DNA from: Lentisphaerota bacterium
GTDB lineage: Bacteria; Verrucomicrobiota; Kiritimatiellia; RFP12; UBA1067
NCBI GenBank assembly: GCA_015061765.1
Contig: SUVZ01000013.1
Span: 1 to 23,308 of the forward strand
Direction: 5' to 3'
Length of the DNA: 23,308 nt
Below, in pieces: positions 8,127-15,889 of the stretch. The notes beneath the pieces are model-generated. The model saw only the letters and a list, made by a program, of their open reading frames with translations. It was not told the origin of the DNA and searched no databases. The position numbers were made by a program, and so were the translations under genes. Numbering within the stretch: position 1 is the first letter of the stretch; each line of letters opens with the position of its first letter.

Positions 8127-9575
8127 ATGAAAGACTCTGCAATGCCGGATCGTACGAAGGAACTGGCAACGGCCCGGTTGGGGCCGTTGCTTTTCAGGTA
8201 TTCGTGGCCTGCCCTTGTCGCAATGAGCCTGAACGCGCTCTATTCCGTCGTGGACCGGTTCTACATCGGATGCGGATGCGGCGAGGATGCGATGGCGGGG
8301 CTTACGCTCACGTTCCCGGTGATGATGCTTCTCGGCGCATTCGGGGTCTTTGTCGGCGCCGGACATTCTGCGGTCCTCTCGATTCGGCTTGGCGAGGGAA
8401 ATGTCGGCGCGTGCGAGAAGCTGCTTGGACAGCTCGTCGCCTTCAAGCTTCTGTTCTTCTTCATTCTGCCGCCGTTGATATTCTTTAATGCGGATATGGT
8501 GCTTGGCTGGTGCGGAGGGGACAAGGTAACGTCCGGAGCATTTGCCGCCGCGCGGAACTACCTGCGGCTCGTGGTTTTCTCGCATCTGTTCAGCCATCTT
8601 GCCTTCGGCTTCTCGGCGATGATGCGCGCAGAGGGAAACGCCGTGAACTCCATGGTCTGCATGATCGTCGGTTTCGGCACGAATCTCATCCTGGATCCGC
8701 TGTTCATCTTCGGACTGGATCTGCCCGCACTGGGCGTGCACGTTCCGGCGATGGGAATAGAGGGGGCTGCCTGGGCCACGAACGTTGCGATGTTCCTGAG
8801 CTTTGCATGGGCGGCACGCTACTATCTGTCAGGCAGAAGCTCCGTGAGGTTCAGGTTCCGCGAGGTGCGGTTCCACCGCGAACTTCTGGCGAAGCCCATA
8901 GGTATTGGACTTTCGCCGTTCCTGCAGCATCTCATGGGGGCGTTGATAAACCTTTCGCTTGCGGCGGCGTTTGGATATTGGGCTTCTGATGCCGACGGCG
9001 CGACACGGCAGATCGCCTCGCTTGGAGTGTTCCAAAGCGTAATGATTCTCGTCATAATGCCGATTCTCGGAACCCAGCAGGGACTCCAGCCGATATTCGG
9101 ATACAACTGGGGCGCACGAAACTTCTCGCGCGTACGGGATACGTTCATCCTCGGCTTCTGGATCACGACTGCTCTGTGCGTACTGGCGAGCGCCATGCAG
9201 ACAATCCCGCCGTTCCCGGAAATGATCGCGTCGCTGTTTGTCGATTCGGCGAACACGGAGCTTCTCGCGACGGCGGCGCATGACCTTGTGATAGCGAACT
9301 GCATGCTCTGGACGATTTCGATAAACGTTCTGGCCACTACCTATTTCCAGTCTATCGGACATCCCCGTACCGCCATCTATCTTTCAATGCTCCGGCAGGG
9401 AGTGTGCCTGCTGCCGTGCATATGGGCGCTACCGTTTGTGGGCTCCAGAACTGGGCTGTTTGCACCTGAACTTGGCGTGTGGATCGCACTGCCGGTCTCT
9501 GATGTGCTGTGTCAGCTTGCGACATTGCCGTCCATCTTTTCGCACATCCGCTTCCTTGCGCGCAACTCCCGGTAG
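8127..9575 (+). CDS. MATE-family multidrug efflux transporter
   Basis: The 482-residue membrane protein has about twelve hydrophobic segments. It starts like MepA/NorM-type MATE transporters (PLLFRYSWPALVAMSLNALYSVVDRFYIG). Further family-like motifs are FGFSAMMRAEGN, NLILDPLFIFG, GIEGAAWATN, and in the second half GTQQGLQPIFGYNWGARN and TTYFQSIGHPR. MATE proteins export cationic drugs or metabolites in exchange for Na+ or H+ across the inner membrane; the substrate here is unknown. ATG 8127 lies 7 nt after the hslO stop, and ATG 8142 is an alternative. A longer frame open from 8010 overlaps hslO and is not used. Coexpression with Hsp33 suggests a stress-response context, which is inference. 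Confidence 0.92.
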   Translation: MKDSAMPDRTKELATARLGPLLFRYSWPALVAMSLNALYSVVDRFYIGCGCGEDAMAGLTLTFPVMMLLGAFGVFVGAGHSAVLSIRLGEGNVGACEKLLGQLVAFKLLFFFILPPLIFFNADMVLGWCGGDKVTSGAFAAARNYLRLVVFSHLFSHLAFGFSAMMRAEGNAVNSMVCMIVGFGTNLILDPLFIFGLDLPALGVHVPAMGIEGAAWATNVAMFLSFAWAARYYLSGRSSVRFRFREVRFHRELLAKPIGIGLSPFLQHLMGALINLSLAAAFGYWASDADGATRQIASLGVFQSVMILVIMPILGTQQGLQPIFGYNWGARNFSRVRDTFILGFWITTALCVLASAMQTIPPFPEMIASLFVDSANTELLATAAHDLVIANCMLWTISINVLATTYFQSIGHPRTAIYLSMLRQGVCLLPCIWALPFVGSRTGLFAPELGVWIALPVSDVLCQLATLPSIFSHIRFLARNSR

Positions 9576-9628
9576 TCGCCTCGTGACATAAGGCATCACA
9601 GGTGTTTGCCGGCCGATATTCATTGATA

Positions 9629-9637
9629 TGGTATAAT
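9629..9637 (+). promoter_or_regulatory. Extended -10 promoter upstream of the decayed beta-solenoid gene
   Basis: TGGTATAAT recurs here in the same surroundings as at 4641: it ends 6 nt before an ATG preceded by GGC. That ATG (9644) opens only a 13-codon reading frame ending at 9685. An AGGAG ribosome-binding site at 9686-9690 then leads to the broken gene. The short frame may be a leader peptide or accidental. Confidence 0.5.
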
Positions 9638-9703
9638 TCTGGCATGCGGCGAGGTGTACTTCGCGTGCTAGTGGAATTGGTATAAGAGGAGCCTGTTTTT
9701 TAA

Positions 9704-11207
9704 ATAAAGTTACTAGCCATATTCATAGGAGCATTGGCTTTCGCCTTTACTTCGATTGCTGAGGATATGACCTTTACTTTGAATGGGGGATATCTTGATT
9801 CGGCAACGGATTGGGGCGGCGCCATTCCATCTTTATCCGATACTGTCACATTGGACAAGCCTGGTGTGTATAGGATATCGGAAGATATCACGCTTAACCG
9901 TCTCAATGTCCGTTCAGGCGGAATCACAAATGATTTCACCGGTTGTAGCATTTCTTTTATGGACAATACGAGCGTGCGCTGCGAAGGTGTCGACGGTTTG
10001 AATGTGTTTTCGGGCGGAAAGTATTCTACGGGTAATTTTGAATGTCATCGTAGCATCAATGATGCAGAAGCGATAGTGCTTTTTACGAACGGATGCGAGG
10101 TCGTAAGCACAAACATATTCTATTCGGCGAGATGGGCTTACCATACAAGCACGAAAATAACTGACGGTTCCAAGGTATATGCAAACGAGGTGCGCATTCA
10201 AAATGATAACGGATACGACAATGAACTGGTTGTGTCCGGGGGTGGCGAGTTGCATATTGAAAACAGATTGCGTTGGGAGGCAAATACAGGACCATCAGGA
10301 ACACTGGGGGGTGGGAATCGACTGAAGGTTGAAGGTTCTGGTTCGCTGTATAGATTACTCAGCGCTTACAGTGTTCCAGTCGGATCGGCATTCAATGATG
10401 ATCTTTTTCTTGTGACTGATGGTGCAAGAGCTGAATCCGCAAAAGGTGGCGTGAGTCTTGGCTATGATAATACCACGAATGCACAGCTGAGAATCGAGAA
10501 CAAGGCAATGGCTGAATTTGGGCTGATAACTACGCATTCTAAAAATCTTATTGCCGTTGATGCGTGCGCCACGGCAATGGTGGGCAAGGTTGAGTTCGAG
10601 GGAGACAAGAATCTGATGAAGGTATCAAATGGAGCGCGAGCCGACCTCGGCGGATTTTATATGCAAGGCAGCGGCAATACAATTTTAGTTTCGGATTCAA
10701 CATTGAATGTTGATAATGCTGATATTTGGACATCTCTGGCGACAACATCTGATTCCTCCAACAATGTACTGCGCATAAGCAGCAGCGCCGCGTCGGTAAG
10801 CATATCATCGATCAACAGAGATATTTTCGGGAATGGGCATCACAATACTCTATCGATAGAGGATGGCGCTAATGTTTCCTTTCGTCTTAGTAGAATGATG
10901 ACGAACTCCCATCATTCTACAATCAGCGTAATAGGACACGGTTCAAAACTTGAGGCCCAAGGGGTCTACATAGGAGTCATGAATCCCCCTGACTTTCTTG
11001 ACTCCAATAGCATAGTCAGCAACACCATATATGTCGCTGATGGTGCAACTCTTGACGCGACTCGCATTTACTTGATGGGTATAGACAATAGGCTCGTCGT
11101 TTCCAATGCAACGGTGAACCTTACGGATTCGGCAGATGGTGTCGGATTTAGAACAGGAAGAAAAATGTCGATTATGGAAATGCTTTAGTTCTTCAGGGTA
11201 AAAGTCC
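9704..11207 (+). pseudogene. Exported beta-solenoid (adhesin-like) protein, decayed
   Basis: About 12 imperfect repeats of the form N-x-h-x-V-x-x-G-A/S run through the protein (for example NELVVSGGGEL, NLMKVSNGARA, NTLSIEDGANV, NTIYVADGATLD). They predict a right-handed beta-solenoid like autotransporter passengers. The natural N-terminus reads as a signal peptide, (M)KLLAIFIGALAFAF then TSIA before EDMTF, but its first codon at 9704 is ATA, directly after an in-frame TAA. The first canonical start is TTG 9734, inside the signal peptide. At 11161-11165 an A5 tract appears to have lost one A. The current frame stops at 11188, whereas the shifted frame continues sensibly (NVDYGNALVLQGKSP) up to the IS boundary. 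The C-terminal secretion or anchoring part is missing. Confidence 0.75.
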
Positions 11208-11209
11208 TA

Positions 11210-11236
11210 TTGCTCCGGCAATAAATCAGGTTGATT
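11210..11236 (+). repeat. Left terminal inverted repeat of the IS630 element
   Basis: It begins TTGCTCCGGCAATAAA and ends GGTTGATT. It matches the reverse complement of 12309-12335 at 21 of 27 positions. The transposase stop codon (11226-11228) lies within it. Confidence 0.75.
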
Positions 11237-12278
11237 CGGCGGCATAGGCGACGTGCTTGTCCTTGAAGTAGGTTTTGACCCTTTCCGGCGACGCCTTCAC
11301 CATGTTCATGTGTTCTGTAGTCTTCTTCAAGAGTCCTTGCCGTGTCCGCCTCGGAACGCTTGTCGTGATGGCGTGCTTCAGGTCTGCATTCAACCGTTCG
11401 TCCGGGTTCGGTTCCGGGCTGTAGCTCGGCAGGTAGAACACCTCGATCTGTTCTTTGTTCTTCTCCAGCCATTCCTTCACGGGCTTGCAGTGATGCACTT
11501 TCAAGTTGTCCATGACGAGGAACACCTTGCGCGGCGCATCCTTCACGAGGCTCTCCATGAACTCTGTCAGCCTGTCCGCGTTGAACACGCCGTCGATGAT
11601 CATCCAGTAGCACTTGCCTTGATTGTTCACCGACGAGATCATCGAGAACCTCTGCCGCGTCCCCCACACGGAACGGGTCGTAGGCGTCACTCCACGCAGG
11701 GAGTATGAACGCCCACGCACGTCCGTGTTCATCACGGCGGTCTCGTCCGCCCAGTGTATTTCGGCGTTTTCCGCCTTTGCGCGGGCTGAAATCGCCGGAT
11801 ATTCCTCGTCGAGCCACTTCTTCACCGCCTCCGGCTTCTGCTCGTAGGCGACCTTGATCGGCTTCTGCGGCGTGAAGCCCCAGCGTTTGAGGTATTCGCC
11901 CACCGTGCGCACGGGCATGTCTATGCCAAAGTGTTCGCGAATGTAGGCTAGCACCGCCTCCCTCGTCCATAGCGCGAAGTCCATCTTCATCTGCTCCGGG
12001 CGCTTGTCGCAGATGTCCTTCTGTACCTGCTTCTCTTGTTCTGCGGTGAGCGTCCGGGACGTTCCGGTCGGCCGCCCCCATTTCCTGGGCCGCAATGCCC
12101 GCACGCCGCCAGACTCGTAAAGATCTATCGCCTTGCGGACCGCTTTCCAGCACAGCCCGGCCGTCTCGCAGATCGCATTCAGCCTCATGCCTTTGCGATG
12201 AAGAGCGACAACCTGCTTGCGTTTCTCGTAGAGGCATTCCGGCGAAACGCGCCCATCCAGCTTTACTTCGTTTTCCAT
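11226..12278 (-). CDS. IS630-family transposase
   Basis: The 350-residue DDE transposase moves the IS by cut-and-paste at TA sites. The N-terminal half has a winged/homeodomain-like HTH (VVALHRKGMRLNAICETAGL to VRKAIDLYESGG) and a linker (GRPTGTSRTLTAEQ). The catalytic part shows HWADETAV for the first Asp, VFLVMDNLKVHH for the second Asp and LPSYSPEPNPDERLNADLK for the final acidic residue, the expected IS630 pattern. The start is ATG 12278 (MENEVKLDG) rather than 12314, because the -10 box lies just upstream of 12278 and the longer frame would run over the promoter. No ribosome-binding site is seen. A long open frame on the same strand (11185-12285) is a shadow. Confidence 0.93.
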   Translation of the reverse strand: MENEVKLDGRVSPECLYEKRKQVVALHRKGMRLNAICETAGLCWKAVRKAIDLYESGGVRALRPRKWGRPTGTSRTLTAEQEKQVQKDICDKRPEQMKMDFALWTREAVLAYIREHFGIDMPVRTVGEYLKRWGFTPQKPIKVAYEQKPEAVKKWLDEEYPAISARAKAENAEIHWADETAVMNTDVRGRSYSLRGVTPTTRSVWGTRQRFSMISSVNNQGKCYWMIIDGVFNADRLTEFMESLVKDAPRKVFLVMDNLKVHHCKPVKEWLEKNKEQIEVFYLPSYSPEPNPDERLNADLKHAITTSVPRRTRQGLLKKTTEHMNMVKASPERVKTYFKDKHVAYAAEST

Positions 12279-12285
12279 GCCGCAT

Positions 12286-12314
12286 AGTATAGCAAACCTA
12301 CGCCATAAAATCAA
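12286..12314 (-). promoter_or_regulatory. Transposase promoter with -35 box in the inverted repeat
   Basis: On the - strand, TTGATT (12309-12314) and TATACT (12286-12291) are separated by exactly 17 bp. The -10 box ends 7 nt before ATG 12278, so the transposase mRNA should be leaderless. Confidence 0.65.
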
Positions 12315-12335
12315 CCCCTTTTATTGCCGTATCTA
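12309..12335 (-). repeat. Right terminal inverted repeat of the IS630 element
   Basis: Read on the - strand it begins TAGATACGGCAATAAA and ends GGTTGATT. The final TTGATT doubles as the -35 box of the transposase promoter. Confidence 0.75.
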
Positions 12336-12337
12336 TA

Positions 12338-12996
12338 GGATGGGTATTCGTCGCGCACCTTACGCATTTACTGAGCAAGGCGTGGCAATGCTTTCGGCAG
12401 TACTAAAGAGCGATGTTGCAATTAGGGTCAGCATTCAGATTATGGATGCATTTTCGGCTATGCGCCGAGCATTGGCATCGGTCGCACCTATTCTTTCGCG
12501 GCTTGATGTCGTGGAACGACGGCAAATCATCGATCAGGCGCGTAATGAGGAGCGATTTGACGCCATCTTCAAGGCGATGGATGGCGGCGATTTCCCACCG
12601 CAAAAAGTGTTTTTCGAAGGCAAGCATTACGATGCATATTCATTCGCAAGAAAGCTGATTCGCAAGGCCAAGAAATGTATTGTTCTTGTAGATAACTATT
12701 GTGATGATGTTACGCTTGACATACTTTCTCAGAAGTCTGGTGGTGCGGATGTGACAATCGCGACGTTGCAGAAGTCGATTTCCAAATTCATATCCCAAAC
12801 CGCAGTCGACAAATTCAATAAGCAGAATCCGACTCTGACCATAAAGGCTGTCGGTAGTTTCCATGATAGATTTCTCATTCTCGACGGTGCGGAACTTTAT
12901 CATTTGGGCGCTTCCCTTAAAGATTTAGGCCGGCAATATTGCGCTATCACGAAGATGGATGCAATGTTCATCCCGTCAATTATGCAGAGGGTGTAA
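12338..12996 (+). pseudogene. ORF6N-domain protein, 5' end removed at the IS junction
   Basis: The frame begins at the IS boundary with RMGIRRAPYAFTEQGVAMLSAVLKS, which is the C-terminal end of the ORF6N domain found in phage-derived regulators. Roughly the first 85-95 residues of the domain are missing and are not found on the other side of the IS. The remainder contains a family-typical tail with VLVDNYCDDVTLDIL and SFHDRFLILDGAELYHLGASLKDLG, ending in KMD and a short stretch before the stop. ATG 12340 could still start a shortened protein, but without a ribosome-binding site. Function is unknown; the family is linked to phage or mobile DNA. Confidence 0.75.
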
Positions 12997-13125
12997 AACT
13001 ATTTTTTGCGGCGGCGTTTTGCCGCCGGAGTATGCCGGAAGGGCGGCAAGGAGAAGATTGTAGAGCCTGGCATGGTGCGCCATGATTGCGGCGGCCGCTT
13101 CGGCAAATGTGATTTCGTTTCCCAT
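12976..13125 (-). CDS. Possible small protein of unknown function
   Basis: This 49-residue frame starts MGNEITFAEAAAAIMAHHARL and has an AAAGGA ribosome-binding site 8 nt upstream of ATG 13125; ATG 13131 is a closer alternative. The same frame is open further upstream to 13392. The Ala-rich helical start followed by a GGKTPPQK tail matches nothing I recognise. It converges with and overlaps the end of the ORF6N remnant by 21 nt. It may be real or a chance frame in decayed DNA. Confidence 0.25.
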   Translation of the reverse strand: MGNEITFAEAAAAIMAHHARLYNLLLAALPAYSGGKTPPQKIVLHPLHN

Positions 13126-13745
13126 TTCCATAATCCTTTCGTTTGCGCCGGACCGGAAGGGGAAAACGGGTATGCACCAACCAGGCGGCATTGTGTTGAT
13201 TGTCGTAAGATAACACTGCTGCTCCGGCGGATCGGAAAATGCAACGTGATGAAATCGCGGAAGTATCCCCAAAGGTTTAGTAGCGTGATTTGCAGTCTGT
13301 ATTTTCCCGTTGTATGACATAATAAACGGCGTTTGCGAAGGCTGCGGTGAACCTATGGAGGCTCTCGTCACCCCTGAGCGGACAAAATACATAAAAGGAT
13401 CGCGTAACCACGCGGACTTGCTCGTTCAGTTGAAACGTCCAAACTTCATAGTCTGAACGAACATGTCTTGCGAGGGGTGCGCTACGGCACACACCTGTGC
13501 TGGGCGTGCTCTTCTGCACTCATGTTTTCAGACAGGGCTTTGGTCGGCCTCACTCGAGAGCACGGGTGAAGGAGGCACGCCCGCTCTTTTTGTTGCTTCT
13601 GATGAATGAGGTAAAGCAACAAGAAGATCTGATGTCAAAGATATTCAACAACACGACTGATCGCGTTGTCGATGATCGGAAGTCGCACATGGGGTCTATT
13701 GTGTCGATTCTGCTGCAATAGGGTTGCCAATAAAGAGAGCAATCG
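12997..13745. other. Gene-poor, probably decayed accessory DNA
   Basis: No confident gene lies here apart from the doubtful small - strand frame. Fragments that look partly coding are a + strand stretch near 13320-13456 with CEGCGEPMEALVTPERTKY, a Cys-rich 48-codon frame at 13463-13609 (MSCEGCATAHTC), and 13632-13721 (MSKIFNNTTDRVVDD). The last vaguely recalls the N-terminus of helicase-type proteins with a PLD-like domain. None has a complete domain. Inverted repeats ending in a T-run lie at 13487-13591. The context, beside an IS and two truncated genes, suggests remnants of a mobile or defence island. Confidence 0.5.
13487..13591 (+). terminator. Structured inverted repeats ending in a T-run
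   Basis: A small hairpin GCACA/TGTGC lies at 13487-13500. GGGCGTGC (13502-13509) is exactly complementary to GCACGCCC (13575-13582), followed by GCTC and T5 (13587-13591). An overlapping alternative pairing, CGTGCTC (13505-13511) with GAGCACG (13558-13564), excludes the first. This could be a terminator or an attenuator-like switch, or a chance feature. Confidence 0.3.
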
Positions 13746-15752
13746 TTATTTGGATGCAACGACCTCAAATACAGCCGAGTCGTAAGGACCACGCATAACC
13801 ATGCTAAGTGTGCTACCTTCCAACTTTGCATCATGTTCCTTATCGCAGTTGATTTCAGATATCGCATACTTTGCGCCTTCGAGCAGTCCGGAAAGTTTAA
13901 TCGATACAGGTTTATCGTCTTTTCCGTCAAGGCCAAGCACAAACACAACCGCGCGTGATTTATCCGCATTCGTATAAAGCAGTGCGGAATAGGGATTTGA
14001 GTAAGGAGACGCGATCCGGTACAAGTCTCCCTGCTGTACAGTCGGGCGAATCCTCTTGTAGTCTTCTACAGCCCGTTTCGCGAACGCAATCTCCCCCGGT
14101 TTCAAGTCCTTTGGATGAAGTTCAAACCCCATCCTGCCACACATCGCGACATCAAAGCGATACTTTAGTGGAGTGACGCGCTTGGTTGTGTGGTTAGGAG
14201 AAGCCGTTACATGACATGCCATGGCGCATGCCGGATAGAATTGCGATGCACCCCATTGTATGAAAACTCGATCATATGGATCTGTATTGTCACTTGTCCA
14301 GAACTCATCTGCATAACGAAGAAAACCAAAATCCATATGTCCACCGCCAGAAGCGCATGCCTGAATCATGACATGTGGCCGTTTTGCGCGAAATCTGGCA
14401 AGGAGTTCATAAAGTCCAATTGTATAGTCATACCAAAGATTCGGTTGACGATCGTCGGGGAGATGTGTTGAACCGGGATTCACAATATTTTGGTTGGAAT
14501 CCCATTTAATATACGCTAGTGACGGAATCGATGCATATACCTTATCCAAATCAGTGAAAATCCGGTCTCGAACGGCTGGATTGGTATAATCAAGTACGAC
14601 CTGAGATCCACCACGCCCAATGGCCAAAGGGCGTCCTTCCTCTCGCAGAATCCATTCAGGATGCTCCTCAGCTAACCAACTCTTGGTGTTGACCATCTCT
14701 GGTTCAACCCATAATCCGAACTTCAATCCACGCTTCGCTGCTTCTTCAGCAAGATAGTTAAGGCCGCGCGGCAACTTCTCTTCGTTGACGAACCAGTCTC
14801 CAAGCCCAACCGTATCCTGGTTCTTGTCGTCACGCGCATACTTCCCTCGTCCGAACCAACCATCATCCAAGACGAACATCTCACCGTCCAACTCCTTTAC
14901 GCCATCCATCATGTCTGTAAGTGTCTTTTCGGTAAAGCTGAAGTATGCACCTTCCCAGCTATTGAGCAGCACAGGATGAATATCACGCCCATTCGGCATC
15001 AAGTGATTTCTTGCCCAACGGTGATATTGCCGAGAGACTTCGCCTTTGCCATTCTCTGACCATACAAGTATGGCTTTGGGTGTTGTGAACACCTTATCAG
15101 GATCAAGCGTATATGGGCCACTTGTCATATCAATGCCTGCAAACACCTCAGTGAGTTTTCCGTCCCAACTGCGACGGATGCGACGCGACGTAGTACCCGT
15201 CCATTCAAGTGCGACACCAAGCACTTTTCCTGACTCCTCATCAACATCCCCAAAAGAGACCATCATTGCAGCATTCGACTCCCACGCATTGCGCGTACCT
15301 GACCTAGACGAAAGCTCGACAATCTGTCCGTTTGCGACTTTCGATTCATTGATATTGGACTCTTTCGCCCATACACCTGCCAGGCTCAAAACCCCAACCT
15401 CTTTCGCAGGAACATCCACTTTTGACGCGAAACTATCCGCACGAATAAGTCGCACAGGACCTTTTTCGGAATGGTGCAACTCAACCCACGTTTCGACTGC
15501 CTCGACATCATTCCACGAACGAACATGACGCGTAACAAAGAACGGTCTCGTCTCATCTTTCAACGAAATGACCGTATGCTTTCCGTCTTCTATCGCACTC
15601 TCACGGCGCGAAATCTCTTTCAATCTCAGCGTGACAGCGCCATCTGCATGAATCACCTGCAATCCACCATGCTTTACGATTTCCTGCTGTCCTTCTGGAA
15701 TCAACTGCCCGAAGGCAAGATAGCTAGCAAGCGCTATTTCAACAATATTCAC
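13746..15752 (-). CDS. Alpha-galactosidase, GH36 family
   Basis: GH36 enzymes remove terminal alpha-1,6-galactose from raffinose-type oligosaccharides and galactomannan fragments by a retaining mechanism. The 668-residue protein has an N-terminal beta-sandwich and a (beta/alpha)8 barrel. Barrel motifs are FVLDDGWFG, GLKFGLWVEPEMV, YIKWDSNQN with nucleophile Asp418, CASGGGHMDFG, and FWTSDNTDPYDR with acid/base Asp488. A C-terminal beta domain follows. It is slightly shorter than typical bacterial members (about 700-730). No signal peptide is seen, so it acts in the cytoplasm on imported oligosaccharides. GTG 15752 is the start, with AAAGGAAG 5 nt upstream. It lies downstream of the regulator gene on the same strand and has its own promoter and probable operator. 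Confidence 0.93.
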   Translation of the reverse strand: MNIVEIALASYLAFGQLIPEGQQEIVKHGGLQVIHADGAVTLRLKEISRRESAIEDGKHTVISLKDETRPFFVTRHVRSWNDVEAVETWVELHHSEKGPVRLIRADSFASKVDVPAKEVGVLSLAGVWAKESNINESKVANGQIVELSSRSGTRNAWESNAAMMVSFGDVDEESGKVLGVALEWTGTTSRRIRRSWDGKLTEVFAGIDMTSGPYTLDPDKVFTTPKAILVWSENGKGEVSRQYHRWARNHLMPNGRDIHPVLLNSWEGAYFSFTEKTLTDMMDGVKELDGEMFVLDDGWFGRGKYARDDKNQDTVGLGDWFVNEEKLPRGLNYLAEEAAKRGLKFGLWVEPEMVNTKSWLAEEHPEWILREEGRPLAIGRGGSQVVLDYTNPAVRDRIFTDLDKVYASIPSLAYIKWDSNQNIVNPGSTHLPDDRQPNLWYDYTIGLYELLARFRAKRPHVMIQACASGGGHMDFGFLRYADEFWTSDNTDPYDRVFIQWGASQFYPACAMACHVTASPNHTTKRVTPLKYRFDVAMCGRMGFELHPKDLKPGEIAFAKRAVEDYKRIRPTVQQGDLYRIASPYSNPYSALLYTNADKSRAVVFVLGLDGKDDKPVSIKLSGLLEGAKYAISEINCDKEHDAKLEGSTLSMVMRGPYDSAVFEVVASK

Positions 15753-15780
15753 AACAACTTCCTTTCTTTGAAAGGACGGT

Positions 15781-15809
15781 ATGGTATCACACCTGACACT
15801 TCAAGTCAA
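15781..15809 (-). promoter_or_regulatory. Promoter of the alpha-galactosidase gene
   Basis: On the - strand, TTGACT (15804-15809) and TACCAT (15781-15786) are 17 bp apart. This good -35 with a weaker -10 suits an activated promoter. Transcription should start near 15774, leaving a leader of about 20 nt that contains the ribosome-binding site. Confidence 0.6.
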
Positions 15810-15844
15810 AACCGCAAACGCTACAGCACAGGATCGTGTAGACC

Positions 15845-15878
15845 AGTGCTTGGCATGCTGAACACTAGTGCTTGGCAT
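15845..15878. promoter_or_regulatory. Direct-repeat operator, probably for the XylR-type regulator
   Basis: AGTGCTTGGCAT occurs exactly at 15845-15856 and 15867-15878, a 22-bp period or two helical turns. AraC-type dimers bind such direct repeats, and the neighbouring gene encodes one. The pair lies about 35 bp upstream of the -35 box of the alpha-galactosidase promoter (roughly -71 to -104 from the predicted start), a position suited to activation. Confidence 0.65.
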
Positions 15879-15889
15879 AGTATAGACTG

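Larger units (their letters stand above)
11210..12335 (-). mobile_element. IS630-family insertion sequence, 1126 bp
   Basis: The element has imperfect terminal inverted repeats of 27 bp (21 matches) and one transposase gene. It is flanked on both sides by TA (11208-11209 and 12336-12337), the target dinucleotide that IS630/Tc1-mariner elements duplicate. The transposase reads complete, so the element may be active. The flanking genes are halves of two unrelated genes, so this is not a simple insertion. Boundaries were deduced by matching ends by eye. Confidence 0.85.

Noticed and set aside
9644..9685. 13-codon leader peptide before the beta-solenoid gene
   Set aside because: It is too short and featureless to call a gene, although its position after the -10 box is noted.
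11185..12285. A 366-codon open frame on the - strand overlapping the transposase in another frame
   Set aside because: The IS630 transposase with its DDE motifs explains the region; the overlapping product has no domain and extends past the IS inverted repeat.
13010..13032. GC-rich hairpin (CGGCGGC/GCCGCCG) beside a T-run, as a terminator of the ORF6N remnant
   Set aside because: On the + strand the T-run precedes the hairpin, and on the - strand an A-run follows it, so the orientation is wrong for either strand.
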